From: Lojkania enalia
Taxonomy: Eukaryota; Ascomycota; Dothideomycetes; Pleosporales
Direction: 5' to 3'
NCBI GenBank assembly: GCA_010094045.1
Contig: ML986619.1
Coordinates: 132,858-196,857, forward strand
DNA: 64,000 bases
Shown here piece by piece: positions 46,924-59,399 of the stretch. The notes under the pieces were generated by a model that saw only the letters and a list, made by a program, of their open reading frames with translations, ran no database searches and was not told where the DNA came from. The position numbers and the translations under genes were made by a program. How positions within the stretch are numbered: the first letter of the stretch is position 1; every line of letters starts with the position of its first letter.

Positions 46924-48333
46924 TCAGGAACCCATTGCCTTATTCTGAAGCCCATCCATTCTGTGACGATTTCTCAAGTGTCGGCGGACATCTTCTTTGC
47001 GGGAGTATGCCTTCGGGTACGACTTCGGACTTAAGTTCGCCAGTTGTTGAAGAGTAAGCTCCCGCGATCCACACCACAAGTCATGGAGACATTGCGGGCA
47101 GTAGAATTGCTTATATCTGTATGGATACGTCTTTCTCGGCGCGAGCCAATTCTTGTCGGGTTCGTTGCAAACGTGTTCGATCATGGATATCAGTGTGTTA
47201 TCGGATTCGGAAGTTGCTGCAGGAGCAGCCACTCCACTGCGACGTCTGTCAGCCAAAGACCAATCCAAATCTTGAGAATAGTCACTAACTCAATTAACGA
47301 CTCTGCGTCCTGCACGTTATTTGTGGCATAGAAGTCGGTGAGAGAGAAATGTTGCGGAGCTTTCGTCGAGTTTCCGTTCCCGTCCAAACTGGAAAGGGTA
47401 CTTTGAAGCCAGGCACCGAAATCCCAGCCATGCGGTTGTTCAAGGAGACCTTCCGTACCGATAGACGCTAGAGAAAGATTTAGGTCAATCATTCTTTGGA
47501 AATCCCATAATGTAGTGACTAACAATGTTCTATTGAAAACTGATTATGTAGTAGATCCCTGTTGAGCGAATCGCCTTCACCTGGGAACTGTGATCCACAA
47601 TCACGAATATCGGCTGCAAATTGGCCTCTTGAACTTTTGAAAGGGTCAGAGACAAATAAGATCACAAAATGGGCATCTGCTGACTGGAGGTCAAACAGGT
47701 TGTAGACAAGATGTCTGCTGAGCTTGGCAGGACGCTGCATTGATGCCTTAGTCAATGCCGCGGAGCCTATGGCGGAGACTACGTGATGCTCACGGTGCCA
47801 AAGCGCGCTTTTTACCTCAAATCCTCTGAGAAAGCATGTGCCATGGCTCTACTTCACTGTACTTGCCGTACAGTATCCCATCTGCCTTTGTACTCTGTAC
47901 TGCTCAATTTGCGCCGGCCGCTTCGTCCCATTGCGACGTTCGGTGTTGTTATTTTCGAGTCACTTTCTCAGAGGGGGACGTTTTCTTGCTCTTATAGCAG
48001 TTGTCTCCAATTGATCTTCTTGCGTGGGGGAGTGTGGGATATGATAGTAATAATCTGGTAGTGGTGTCGTCGCTAATCCACTCCCCGCAACCTGCAACCA
48101 CTGTCAAAAGGGTGGGAGTAGGAAACTTACGTAGCACTATAAATTGGAGAACATATATCGTCAAGATCATTCATGGTCACCTCGGGAGCTGAGGACTGAC
48201 GATCGGTAGCCTCGTCTTGGACACCGAGTGTTCCGCGCTCTTCTGTGGCTGAGTCGAGATCGAGGGCACTGAAACTAAAATTGGAGTTGCCTTCAATGTT
48301 GAAGTCATTGTTCTCGAGATTGACCAGGTCCAT
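46924..48333 (-). pseudogene. C2H2-finger-like gene, apparently decayed
   Basis: Segments on the minus strand look like one multi-exon gene: a start exon at 48130-48333 (MDLVNLENNDFNIEGN, acidic, ending at a good GTAAGT donor); RHLVYNLFDLQSADAHFVI and FAADIRDCGSQFPGE at 47519-47755; DFGAWLQSTLSSLDGNGN and FSLTDFY at about 47,300-47,450; and a terminal part at 46924-47250 with IEHVCNEPDKN, YKQFYCPQCLHDLWC and AYSRKEDVRRHLRNRHR. The last resembles a zinc-finger pair in which the first finger has lost spacing and the second keeps a C-terminal helix. Joining the parts needs frame changes that no splice sites explain, and the interval 47,760-48,060 holds no extendable frame. I therefore treat it as decayed. 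A real gene with unusual introns cannot be excluded. Confidence 0.5.
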
Positions 48334-49653
48334 ATTCTAATTATAATCAAATTCCTGTGCTAAAGAATAAGAGATTCTAATTCAAAGGAAAAGGGAAGTG
48401 AACAAGGAGGAAATAGAATGTTGCGTTGGAGAGCAGCGTCAGCCTGAAGCTCAATTTATACGCGTTCAGCTGCGCTGACGGCGCGTCAGAGCGGCGTTGC
48501 TGATCGTTTGCCACCTTGCAGCTTGCGTGTCCACGTGCAGCTTGCTCGTGCCTCCAGCTCGGGGATATGGTCCATGACTACGATTGTGATGGGTTAGGCA
48601 CAAGAGGCAGCCGGCACAAGACTGCTGGTGAAAAGGAACGCTCGGGCCGCTGAAGATAGCCAGCACGTGACCTGTTATAGATGATTCTATGTGGGCGCTA
48701 CACCTTAAGTCAGTTTGGCATAGCGTAAAATACAATACAAGTGACTAGATATCCAATACCGCACTACGTGAGCGCGCTAAACCCTCATGCCAAGACATAC
48801 TGCCGACCCCTTTGCCCGGATGAATCCGGAGTGTATACTTTTAAGGGCTAAGTGTCTTGAAAGTTTAGATCTATCTTCTCTCATTATAGAATTACCAGTT
48901 TAACCCTCCGAAATTTGAAATCTTGTCGATAGTCTTGGTGCAGAAGGGGTGCAAAGCTAATGCAGTCCTAGATGCTCTAAAGGATCGATCAACAGCATGA
49001 CCAACAGTGTTATATTTTTTTTACTGCACACTGGTTTCCTGGGGAGAAATGCCTAGAATAATAACACCTTAATTATTACTCGACAGAATCACGGGGGAGA
49101 GAGTCGCAACGCTTAAGTATAGATTTATTCCGGTACACGGGGTTTTCCGCCACGCAGGGGGGGGAAGTTACTCCCTTGACAGCTCATTCTCCTTCATACG
49201 CGTAGGCTTGTGTAGCTTTATTGGCGGACAACCATTTGCGAAAGGCGCGGGCATCTATTGGCACCTGCATGGATCTATTTTCTGCTTTCTAGAGGCTGAA
49301 TGCTTGAAGGATGAGGCGGGAGAACTTAAAATAGGTATATAGATACGCAATCCTTAGTTCGGACGCTAGACCCGACAAAGTAACTGGGGTGCAAGTGCAT
49401 GCTGAGACGACATCGAGGGTAATCGTCCTAAAACAGGCTGGTAATTTTACCAACTTAGATCTACTATATGGCAACGTACAACATAGTACATATAAAAAAA
49501 AAAAAAAAAAAAAATTCAGAAATGAAAATTTTCGCCAGCAGCACACGATATAAAATTATCTATCCAAACCGATCTCCCTAAAACCATCACGAGAAATTAA
49601 ACAAAGAACCCCTTCCCCCTCAACATGAAGACATTAGCTACACCGCCCACCGC
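48334..49653. other. intergenic
   Basis: About 1.3 kb. No gene recognised; it contains a poly(A) tract. The part next to 49,650 is the 3' flank of the GPI-protein gene. Confidence 0.45.
49494..49514. repeat. Poly(A) run, 21 bases
   Basis: An uninterrupted homopolymer, 140 bp beyond the stop codon of the minus-strand GPI-protein gene. I see no retroelement sequence next to it. Confidence 0.9.
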
Positions 49654-51342
49654 CTACAACAACGCAGCAACCGCCAAAGCCGCGACCCCAACAACGCCAA
49701 CCCTTACACCCTCCTTGCTCGCCTTCCCCTCAAACTGCACCACCGTCCCCGTCGGATAATACCCCCCTGTTGCTGTCGGCGTAGCGTACGTCTTCACCAC
49801 CGTACTCGGCGTATACACAGGGTACTCCGTATAATACACGTCCGCACCACTTGTTACCACCGAAACATGATGATGCGGCGTCGGAGTATAATATGGAATA
49901 ACACTGTACTCAGTATACACGTCCTTACCCTCCTCGATGCACTCTGTGGCGGTGAACGTATGCGGCGCGCAAGTCTTGCAGGGGTACACGACCGGCGGGG
50001 CGTATTCGGTGGCGGTGGCGGGATACGCGGTCTTGGTGACAGTGAGGAAGTCGGTGGAGGTGTAGGTTATGTGCTCGGTGGAGAGGGCGCAGATGTAGCA
50101 GGGCAGGATGGACGTCGGAACGTCGTAGATGGGGCGCTCATACGTGGTGTAGGGGACGTAGCCATGCGACTTGCTGTATGTGACCGAGACGACGACTTCC
50201 TTGCCGATGATCACATGGTCGGTTGGGCAGGAGGGCGTTACGTAGGGTGGTGGGGTGTAGGTCGTAGTGTATCCGTGGCCACCGGGGTGTCCGTATGTTG
50301 GTGTTGCGCTGTGGTTGCCGTAGGGGCCGGATGGGTAGACTGGGCCAGTTGGGTATCCAGTTGGCGGGTGTGAGTATCCGGTGCCGGTAGGTCCGTCGGG
50401 GATGGTGGTGTTGGATGGGTAGCACGTACCGTCGCCCTTCGGCAAGCCGCTCTCGCATTTGCAGGACAGGGAACAGCCGTCACCGTTGAGGGTGTTGCCG
50501 TCATCGCACTCCTCGCCGAACTCCTCGTCCCATACACCATCACCGCATTTGGCAGGTGTGGCACCGCGGGAGATTATGTACGGAAGACCTCTTGAGCCGT
50601 CACCGAACGTCTGAGAGCCAACACCTAGGATATCCTCGGCGATGGCGAGCGCTTGGAAGCCGTTTGCTCCTACAGATGGGTAGGAGGCGAAAGCTTCGTG
50701 AACGCTGCAGCTCCAACCGGAGAGAGATTCGTCGTCTAGGGACTCCATGGCGTCAGAGTGGGCGACAAGGTGGACTTGATTGTAGCAATCCAGGTTTCCG
50801 CGGACAGTGAAGTCACCGAAGTAGGAAAGCTGCATCGATCAGCACTGATCTATCCTTAAGGACTGGGGTTATAAACTTACAGCCTCAACCTTAGCACTCT
50901 CCTCGTCCTCATAATAACAACTCAAACTAAAATACAACCCAGTCTGTGGCTCCCCGGTGGGCGTAGTCCCCGACGCCGCAAATTTAATTGAATTATCGAT
51001 CAACGTTTTCGCCTTACCCTGGCTAAAATGGTAGGATGGGTCTGTGCCAATTAGGATGATGTTACCCGTGACAGCAGGCGACCACGCATCCCTCGAGTCT
51101 TCCAAAAACTTAATTCGGCTGACAGAGCCGCAGCTAGGGTCAGGGATGACGATGGCCTTGAACTTTGCGAAGTCAGCAGTTGTCATGGCGGCCCATTCTT
51201 CCTCGGTGACGGTTTGGGTTGAGAAGCCGAGAGCGACGGCTTCATCGTACTCATTGTAGTCCAGGCCCTCCAGGAAGAGGAGATCTTGAGCTACAGCGGA
51301 GGCGGCGAAGCCGGCTAGGAGGCCAAAAGTCGAGAGCTTCAT
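49654..51342 (-). CDS. Secreted, probably GPI-anchored cell-surface protein with a DUF4215-type Cys repeat
   Basis: Two exons, 50881-51342 and 49654-50829, with a 51-bp intron; 545 residues. It has a signal peptide (MKLSTFGLLAGFAASAVAQ). Residues about 20-240 form a globular part (FLEGLDYNEYDEA, VIPDPSCGSVSRI, GNIILIGTDPSYH, LVAHSDAMESLDD) resembling fungal secreted proteins that carry a large N-terminal domain of unknown role. At about 247-281 lies one Cys-rich repeat, CGDGVWDEEFGEECDDGN followed by GDGCSLSCKC, the DUF4215/Myxococcus-type repeat. Then comes a long Pro/Tyr/Thr/Gly region with regular Cys pairs (LPCYICALS, YPCKTCAPH) typical of extended wall proteins. The C-terminus is hydrophobic (VGVVGVAALAVAALL), as in a GPI-attachment signal. 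Predicted place: cell wall or outer plasma membrane. Confidence 0.85.
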
Positions 51343-52812
51343 ATCAATCGAGAAATGAGTAATAGAGTAAAGATTAAATTAATGAGAGTACTTCCTCAGA
51401 GAGGGGAAAAAGAGTGACTGGTTGCTAGAGGCCTAGCACTACTAACGAAGGAAAGAGAGATGGCGGAGGAGCTAGACAATGGTGTTGGCCTACAGCCTAT
51501 ATAAACATACTGAAATGAGAGTGTAGTGCTCCAGCCTACTTGATGCACAGCCACGCGTCTATGAACAGACACATCCCGGATTTCCTGACAGTGGAGATTA
51601 GATGCTGTATGTTCCCACATACCGACGGCGGATAGAAGCAGCTTTGGCAGCATTTGGGGAATGGTGCCAGACTAGGACACAAGCGGGAATGCTGGTTCGT
51701 CGGCCATTCTCGTATGTCTCAACTATATGTCTGCTTGGCAGGGGAAAGTATTCAGCCACAGGTATTGAATTTAGCGAGCTCGGAGGACGTTATGTTCGAT
51801 TCGATTGCGATGTGTGGTTGTCGATAAGCGGTATCTTCCGAAACATGTTCAGCTTTTGGCTCAGCCCTACTGCTGGCTGGAGCATACTATGTGGTCGGGC
51901 AGCTTCTGGCCTATGCTATAATGGGTTTTCAATGTGATGCGAGAACATCCTCGAAAGCTAATTTCTGAAACCCAAATTCTTTTCTTGATGCGATTGCTTC
52001 GAAGGCCACGAGCTACTGTTACTACGGCTTATTGTCCATACACTAGGCCACGAGGCAATGTCTTGTGAACCCCTCTTCAACTTAGTGGCTGCTCTTGTCA
52101 TACTACGTGGCCTTTATTGTTCTCCATAGTTGGTAATGGCGCGGCATAATTCTTCGTCTCCGTCAATTTGGGGTCTGTTGGTGACGTTCAGCCGCAGTCC
52201 GTATTCTAGGCAGCGCGATGTTGTGTGACGTCCGAGCAACAACCGAGCTGCAGGTCGGGGCGATGTTCCCAATGCTTATCCCTCCTTTTGAAGACCTTCG
52301 GAGAAAGAAATGAAATACGCTCCAGTACGACCGGGGGCGTCAAAGTTGGCGCAAAGTCGGACCGATAGTAATAAAAATAGAAAGATGAGGTCTGATACAC
52401 GGTTGTCTCTAATTTCCTCAAGCTTCTCCTTACCATTACCGTACCCATCTTCCAACTTGAAAAATCGAAATCGCGTCGTGCTGGCTTGAAGATGCAAGTT
52501 GACGGTAGCAGTCTAAGAGGTTTGGCTAGAGGAATGCATTGGACAACAAGGCAAAAGAGAAAGGGAAGTATAAGCAAACGCTGATCTTATTGTCATCCGG
52601 ATATCGGGAAAAATTATGTCTTCGTAAATTTCGCCATGCTTTTCTTAGAACGCCAAATTGCCTACCGTACCGTTCGAAGGTATACCGCGCTATGCAAACC
52701 AGAATAACCGCCATGGACACCCGATCAACACCAAACTCCATTACCCCTAACTCCTTTATTGGCAGTTAAGGACTAGGATTCCAAAAATTTGCCATAATCT
52801 TGGTTGAAACTT
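51343..52812. other. intergenic
   Basis: About 1.5 kb, upstream of the GPI-protein gene and downstream of CDC73. Open frames at 51602-51937 (plus) and 52206-52741 (minus) lack motifs. Confidence 0.45.
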
Positions 52813-54163
52813 TTACCGTCCGGAAACCTGTCCTGCCATCGCTGGGCCATCTCTACCCCATCCGCCTCTCCTCATACCCTCCTCAATCTTACCCCAAATT
52901 GTTTCCACAACCTCTCTATCTCTCCACCTTCCCTGTGCCGTGCCTTGCCACTTGTCCACCTTCACGCTCAGCACTCCTCGTCCCCAAGCCTGTACATTCT
53001 CTGGCGGATCCTCGCCTTGCCATCCAACGTGTATGCCCGGGTAATGACTGAACAGCTCAACAGGGTTCGGATATTTGTAACTCTTGAATTGCCACGTTTG
53101 ACCAGTTGTGAAGATGGCCACAACACGGGCCCAATAAGGAGGTTTGAAGTTCTGTGTGGAATCGACGAGAATGAAGCGCATTGGTCGAGAAGGGTCTATG
53201 GAAGGAAGGGTACGGTTTAGGTGGAGAAGGTTGGCAGATGATGTATCGGTGGCGTTGGGGGGAATGAATACACCTGTGTCAAGGAAGGACTTGACATTGG
53301 ACATGCGGAGAAGGGAGGATGCGGATGGAGAAAGGAGGATGATGGGTTCGAGGCGCCGGTTGGGCTTTTTCTGAAGGTTAGAGATGAGCGGAGAAGGGTG
53401 CGGATGGGCTGGCGTGGGCGCGGCAGGCGCGTATCGCAGGAATGTCTTCGCGATTGCGCGGTATTGTGAGAAGTCCTAATCCATATATTAGCACTCATTA
53501 TGGAAATTTACCTTGAAAAGGGTACGAAAGGGGGCTTCGACGCACGGTTGGCTTTGTCCCTCGAAGGACCGTGTTGTGATCACCCATATTTCTCTCCCCG
53601 TCATAAATCTGTAATAACCTCGCGTCTACCATCTTCTGCCCACCCACAGTCGCGCCGGCTCCATTCTTTGCAACAGGAACTCCTCCCTTTCCACTTGCTA
53701 TTGCTGCCGAATCTGCAGCGGCCGCCGCTGCTCCAGCGCCATCTAGCGGCGCGATCGATTCACTTGTTTCTGTTTCTCCGCTCAACCAAGCTATCAGTTC
53801 AATCTTCTGCGCAAAGCTAAGGTTCTGAACGCTCCCCCCTGCACCGGATGGTAGCTCTTCATTGAGGTCCGTGACGGCAGCAATGTAGTCCGTGAGCGAT
53901 GCGTCTTTGTTTAGCCATGCGAAGTAGATACTGCGGAGCGTGATGGGTGTTTCTCCGGCTTTAAATCGCGTAGGAGCTGTGATGTCGAAAGTCTTATGGT
54001 GAGCGTCGATGTTGAAGGATATGTGTGTGGCCTGAGCAATGTTGTCGGTCGTGTCGCCTGGGCCGATCGGGTTTGCAGTTATTGCGAGGATGGGAGTACT
54101 ATTTGAGGTAACTGCAAGCCGAAGATTGGAAAGCGGGTCATCCATTTCTGCTTGAGAAGCCAT
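52813..54163 (-). CDS. CDC73: Cdc73/parafibromin, Paf1 complex subunit
   Basis: A nuclear subunit of the RNA polymerase II-associated Paf1 complex, needed for elongation and co-transcriptional histone modification. Two exons, 53546-54163 and 52813-53475, with a 70-bp intron (GTGCGT donor) that restores the family junction GTKPTDFSQY; 426 residues. N-terminal half: DPLSNLRLAV, TLRSIYFAWLNKDASLTDYI, and a VDARLLQIYDGERNMGDHNTVLRG segment typical of Cdc73. The C-terminal Ras-like domain has RRLEPIILLSPSASSLLRM, VKSFLDTGVF, MRFILVDSTQNFKPPYWARV, VAIFTTGQTWQFKSYKY and NPVELFSHYPGIHVGW. An Ala/Gly-rich low-complexity stretch sits near residues 140-165. Nothing suggests damage. Confidence 0.95.
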
Positions 54164-54648
54164 TTTAACAACAGAGGTAGGGTTGGCTTATGGTGGGGTT
54201 TGTAAGGTTAGAGGAGAGGTCTGCAAGCTTGATGGATGGAGCTAGCGCGGATTTTCTGGTGTTGAAGCTTTCGGGACGTGCCAAGACATTGTCCGTGCAT
54301 TCACCGCTTATATTCGGTCTCAAATTCATATAAGCCATTCACTATGCTTTGAGAGCATTTTGCGTTCATAATGAATATTCATCTAGATATTTCGTGACAT
54401 TGATAATTGAGAAATTTGTGCAATTGGGAGCATTTCGTAGCTCGGCTATTCGAGCTATCTATTTCCATTGACGGGTATTCATATACTCATGACGCGTGTC
54501 ATTTCGATGACCTTCGCAATCCGCATTAATGCCGCCTAGAAGGCAAGATCCACTATATACTGAGAGAGGCGATTTGAAAGAAATCCCAAGAATAACTAGC
54601 CCATCCCTTGGCGCTAGACGCAACAAAAGAACTTTTAGTAACCAAAAT
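54164..54648. other. intergenic between CDC73 start and LEU1 stop
   Basis: About 485 bp; the CDC73 promoter and the LEU1 3' region. No gene seen. Confidence 0.5.
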
Positions 54649-57137
54649 CTACCATTCGAGGGGCTCCTTCAGGACGTCCCCACGATTTGTCTTTGGCACA
54701 GAGTGAGCCTTAACTTCCACTGGTCCTTTCCTATGTCGCGCCAGGTAACCGGATCCATCAAGCCACGGCCACTCTCTCGTCCTCTTAGCCTCATGCTTTT
54801 CGATCTTGTTGACGTTGCCCATTGTGAGACCGATGTCGTCCAGACCATTGACCAAACAATATTTCCTGAATTCCTCGACGTCGAATTTGGCAAGCTCATT
54901 CCCATCGGCCCGGATGACCTGGTTTGGCAGATCAACTTCGATCTCCTTACCTGCCTTTGCTTCGGCGGCAATCTCCTCCAAGATGGCCTGATCGGTTATC
55001 CTGATGGGTAACATACCGTTCTTGAAGGTGTTGTTGAAGAAGATATCGCCATAACTGGGTGCAATAATGCATTTAATGCCAAAGTCGAGAAGGGCCCACG
55101 GTGCGTGTTCTCGGCTTGATCCGCAACCAAAATTAGGCCCGGTACAAACAAGAATTTTTGCATTTCGGTAGGGCTCTTTGTTGAGCACAAAATCCGAGTT
55201 TTCCGTCTCGGTGCTGGGCTCGTAGCGCCACGCATGGAATAATGCGGACCCAAGCCCAGATCGCTTGATGGTCTTGAGGAACTGCTTGGGGATGATGGCG
55301 TCGGTGTCGATGTTGGCTACATCCATTGGTGCAGCGAAGCCGCGCAGAGTCTCAAACTTGGGCATACCAGCCGATGCGGGGGAAGTAGACAAAGGCGGAG
55401 AGCCTGACGGATGCGATTTGGGGTCGGCCGGAGCATCAATGATGCGATCTAAGTCATCATCGCTGCTCATTTCCTCCATATGAGCATCAAGCTCGATCTT
55501 TGGAGATCCTTTCATTGCGCTTGCTGGTGGAGGCGCGAGTTTCCGAACATCAGCTAGGTTACCTACAATAGCAGCAGCGGCAGCCATTGCGGGTGACATA
55601 AGATGCGTTCGGCCACCAGCACCTTGCCGACCTTCGAAATTGCGATTTGAGGTACTGGCGCAGCGCTCGCCTGGAGATAGAATATCAGGGTTCATGCCGA
55701 GGCACATGGAGCAGCCTGCTTCCCTCCACTCAAAGCCCGCATCGAGGAAAATCTTATCGAGGCCTTCTGCCTCAGCCTGTTGCTTAACGAGCCCAGATCC
55801 GGGGACGATCATGGCACGCTTCAGGTTCTTCGCGATCTTCTTGCCCTCTACAATGCGGGCGGCGGCTCGGAGATCCTCAATACGAGCATTAGTACACGAC
55901 CCAATAAAGATTTTATCCAGGGCAATTTCTTGCATTGGTGTTCCTGCCGTTAGACCCATATACTTGAGGGCCCTCTTGCAAGCCTCTTTCTTGACCTCAT
56001 CTTGGAAGTCGTCCGGCCCAGGAACGGCTCCCGTAATGGGGACAACATCCTGAGGAGAAGTTCCCCACGAAACAGTAGGCGCAATATCCTTCGCGTCGAT
56101 GTAGATCTCGTGGTCCCACTTGGCATCTGGATCCGACTTCAAGCTCAGCCAATAGTTCACGGCCTTCCTCCATTCGGAAGTGCCTTCCTTGGGTGCAAGC
56201 GGTCGTCCCTTCAGGTATTCGATGGTGGTCTGGTCTGGTGCAACCATTCCGGCTCTTGCACCACCCTCAATCGACATGTTACATATCGACATACGAGCCT
56301 CCATGCTGAGCCCCCTGATGGCGGAGCCGCAGAACTCGATGACACAGCCAGTGCCTCCAGCGGTACCGATTACACCGATTACATGTAGAATGATATCTTT
56401 GCTGCTAACCCCGGGTGCTAGCTCTCCGTCTACCTGCACCTTCATGTTCTTGCTTCGCTGAGTGATAAGAGTCTGGGTGGCGAGGACGTGCTCGACCTCG
56501 CTCGTGCCGATGCCAAAGGCAAGGGCACCGAAAGCGCCATGTGTAGATGTGTGACTGTCGCCGCAGACAACGGTTGTCCCGGGGAGAGTGAAGCCTTGTT
56601 CCGGGCCGATGATGTGTACGATGCCTTGTCGCTTGTCGCCGAGGCCGAAGTAGGTGAGGTCGAATGCTTTGACATTCTCTTCCAAGGTCATGCATTGTGT
56701 CCGCGAGTCGGCCTCCTCGATGAAACGTTCGGTAGTGGTGAGATTCTTCCGCGACGAAGTAGGAATGTTCTGCCGCGCGTTAGCATCCAGGTAGCCGAGC
56801 TCGAAGTACACACGAAAAACGTACATGGTCTACAGTTGCCAGGGTACAGTCGGGCCTCCGCACCTTTCGGGAGGCATTCCGCAGTCCTTCGAATGCTTGC
56901 TGCGGTTTGTGTCAGCGCTTAACGTTCCGTCCGCGGCGATGGGCGAATTTCCTACCGGTGATGTCACTTCGTGGACAAGATGCCTGTCTAGCGAGCTGTC
57001 AGTTGAGAAATGGGAGGGGGTACAGCAGTAAACGAACCAATATAGAGCAGGATTGTGCCATCTTCCTTCTCATCGACAATGTGGTCCTGGAAAACCTTGT
57101 CGTACAGGGTCTGCGGCGGTTGCACGGCAGACGGCAT
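54649..57137 (-). CDS. LEU1: 3-isopropylmalate dehydratase (fused LeuC-LeuD)
   Basis: Isomerises 2- to 3-isopropylmalate in leucine synthesis; a [4Fe-4S] aconitase-family enzyme. Four exons: 57038-57137, 56956-56987 (only 32 bp), 56825-56899, 54649-56769; introns of 50, 56 and 55 bp; 775 residues, normal for the fungal fused enzyme. The start [19 protein letters not shown] and the small exons give [18 protein letters not shown] and LATVDHNIPTS as in the family. The large subunit has [35 protein letters not shown] and [11 protein letters not shown], providing the cluster cysteines at about 361, 422 and 425. After an acidic, Ser/Pro-rich linker (about 480-535) the small-subunit swivel domain follows: [43 protein letters not shown]. 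Complete and apparently functional. Confidence 0.97.
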
Positions 57138-57865
57138 GGCGATTTTATCGAGATTGCACGTGGTACGACGGGGTCAATGGGGTGGTATATAAAAAAGGCA
57201 AACGGAAAATAGATGCGCAAAAGGAAAAAAATAGAGTTGGAAAGCGGAGTACTGCGGCTTAAATGAGGAGGTTGTGGCACTCAAATAGCTAACGGCGAGA
57301 AGGGAACAAAGAGCTCCAGGGCCGATGTTCGGAGAGGAGCTGCGAATCAAGCAGCTTCTGATGACGGCGGGCGGCTTCGGCTAGCGTCGCGGCGAGGGAC
57401 AAGGACTGTGGCCGAGTATCGACGCCTGATGCTCGCAGATATGCGTTATCTTGCATGTATAAGGCTTGACTGCGCTGCCCATGGCTCGAATCAGCGCGAG
57501 AGGTGCGCGGCTTGGGCTCCAGTATGGGCCGCGGTCCAGAGGGGGGTGGTGGTGATGGTGTCCGTTCCCGATGACAGCCTTGCTGCCCCGCGCCTCGCGC
57601 TTCTCGTGCATTCGCTCCCCCGCCGAACTGCATCCTAGCCTACCCTGCACCCTGCACTGCACCTCACCACGTCTGCAGTAAGCATCATCACTAACCCTCC
57701 GATTGGCCCGTATGCATCAATCACCTACATATACTTCGGCATTGTCTCGTGACCGGGTTGTACAATTGCGAACGTCGCTTCTTGGATATCTACATTCAGT
57801 GCCACTGTGTGCGCGGAATCCAGCATCTTGCAATGCCAACCTCTCGCCGACATCTGCCCGGTCCT
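57138..57865. other. LEU1 promoter region and ALG7 3' flank
   Basis: About 730 bp. GC-rich in the middle, with overlapping open frames on both strands that I take as chance. A palindrome-like CCGATGTTCGG near 57,322 resembles a Leu3 site but has 5 rather than 4 spacer bases, so I do not call it. Confidence 0.45.
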
Positions 57866-59399
57866 TCACCAATTGTCCTGTGTGAAGACTAGCAATGCCA
57901 TGCGATGCCGAATAAACAACCCTAGAAGCCCTAGGGCTGTCTGAAGTGCCAACAGACCCAGTGCTAGCCGATCCTCCCGCATTGGGCCGAACCAGACCAG
58001 CCACAAGTTGATGATGGTAAAGTTAGACGACGATACTACGTCTCCCCTTTCGTCGGTCTCGACGTCCAGCATCCGAAGGCGGTGCAGGAGCTTCAGGCTC
58101 TCCGCTATCGGTCGAGCAAGCGGTTTCTTGAACTCGACGCGGGAGCACTCGAGTAAGCCTGTCCGTGCATTGAAGTGCGGAAGCCGATGTCGGGGGCACG
58201 GTACAATATGGAACAGCTGCGGTGCTGAGTAAACGAAGTTGAACCCTTGCGGAAGGAGGAGCAGGATCAGCGTCTTGCTGAAGTGCCCGAGAATACCGTC
58301 GACGGCAAAGACCATACCCGCAAAGTAACAGTACGTATCGCCTACGAAGACCTTGGCGGGGTACCAATTGTGCATCAAGAGGGCAACCGATACCCCGATG
58401 AAGGGTAGTAGGAGATACAGAGAAAACAGGTGGGAGTCTGTTGCCGGGTTCGGATAGGGGGTGAAACAGAGGTACAGGGCATCATTCAGGACAATTAGCA
58501 GGGCAATGACCAAGGATTGCGCAACCTCAATGCCATTGATGCCAGCAAGGATGTTGATACTGTTTGAGGAAAAGATGGATAGTAGGGCCATGTACACATA
58601 GTACAGCCAGCCTGCGACTTATTAGCACACTTAACCAGTGAACCAGGATAACAGCTTGCACCGAGATCAAAAAGCTCCCCAAGGTAAGGTCGCAGAGGAG
58701 TCGGAACGACCATCTGGGTTACGCCAAAATCGACAAAGTAGACGATGAGCATGGGAATAGCCGCAATGGCCGGGATGAGGACCTTGTGCCGCCATCGGAT
58801 GTCGAAGAGGTCATCGCCAATCCCAAGCAGCACAATGGTATGAAGAGAGAGAGTGGCAGAGAGGTACGATGCCAGCTAGCAGTCCGTCAGCAGAGGAATG
58901 ATTCTGCAAGGGGCATACTGCAGTATAGGCACCTTGTTATGGGGAAACTTGTGGAGGAGTCGGCCGGTCTCGACCTGTTCGAGCTCTCTCATTACATCAC
59001 GGTTTCCTCCGCCGGACGTCGCTGCGACGATGTCCTTGTAGAAAGGCCAAGGAATAAAAATGACGATGATGAGAAGGTAGACCATAGCACAGACAGCGCC
59101 CATAGTCTCCGGGCTGGGTCATGTGAGCAGATGGGGCAACCGGAGGATGAAATGATATTAGCGTACATTTCTGTCTGCCTGAGCTTACACAAATCTTTGC
59201 CTTTAAAACCGGCCCGCATGAAGGCACTCCCAAGCCATCGTATCAGCGCATAGCAGCAGGAAAAGGCCAGGCCGCTAAACGCAATCGAGGCGATTAGTGG
59301 CTCGCCGTCGCCCTGGAGAGTGTTGGCCAAGATGCCGCAGCAGGCCAACGATAAAGAGAGAAGAGAATAGACCTCTGTCCGGCTCAGGGCGGTGGCCAT
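57866..59399 (-). CDS. ALG7: UDP-GlcNAc:dolichol-phosphate GlcNAc-1-phosphate transferase (Alg7)
   Basis: First step of N-glycan precursor assembly in the ER membrane: transfers GlcNAc-1-P from UDP-GlcNAc to dolichyl phosphate. Four exons: 59191-59399, 58933-59113, 58662-58875, 57866-58611; introns of 77, 57 and 50 bp; 449 residues, a multi-pass protein. Family blocks: SAFMRAGFKGKD, PETMGAVCAMVYLL, PFYKDIVAATSGGGNRDV, LLGIGDDLFDIRWRHK (Asp motif of the active site), IAAIPMLIVYFVDFG, NSINILAGINGIEVAQS, HNWYPAKVFVGDTYCYFAGM, GFNFVYSAPQLFHIVPCPRH, FNARTGLLECS, and a terminal FTQDNW. The exon 1/2 junction is the least certain part: my splice skips a few residues (a KKNRPEI-like stretch) that the family usually has. 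An alternative start at 59414 adds five residues. Confidence 0.95.

Noticed and set aside
51602..51937. 111-codon plus-strand frame upstream of the GPI-protein gene
   Set aside because: No signal or domain; sits in the promoter region of the divergent gene.
57320..57335. Leu3 binding site upstream of LEU1
   Set aside because: CCGATGTTCGG has a 5-base spacer; the Leu3 consensus needs CCG-N4-CGG.
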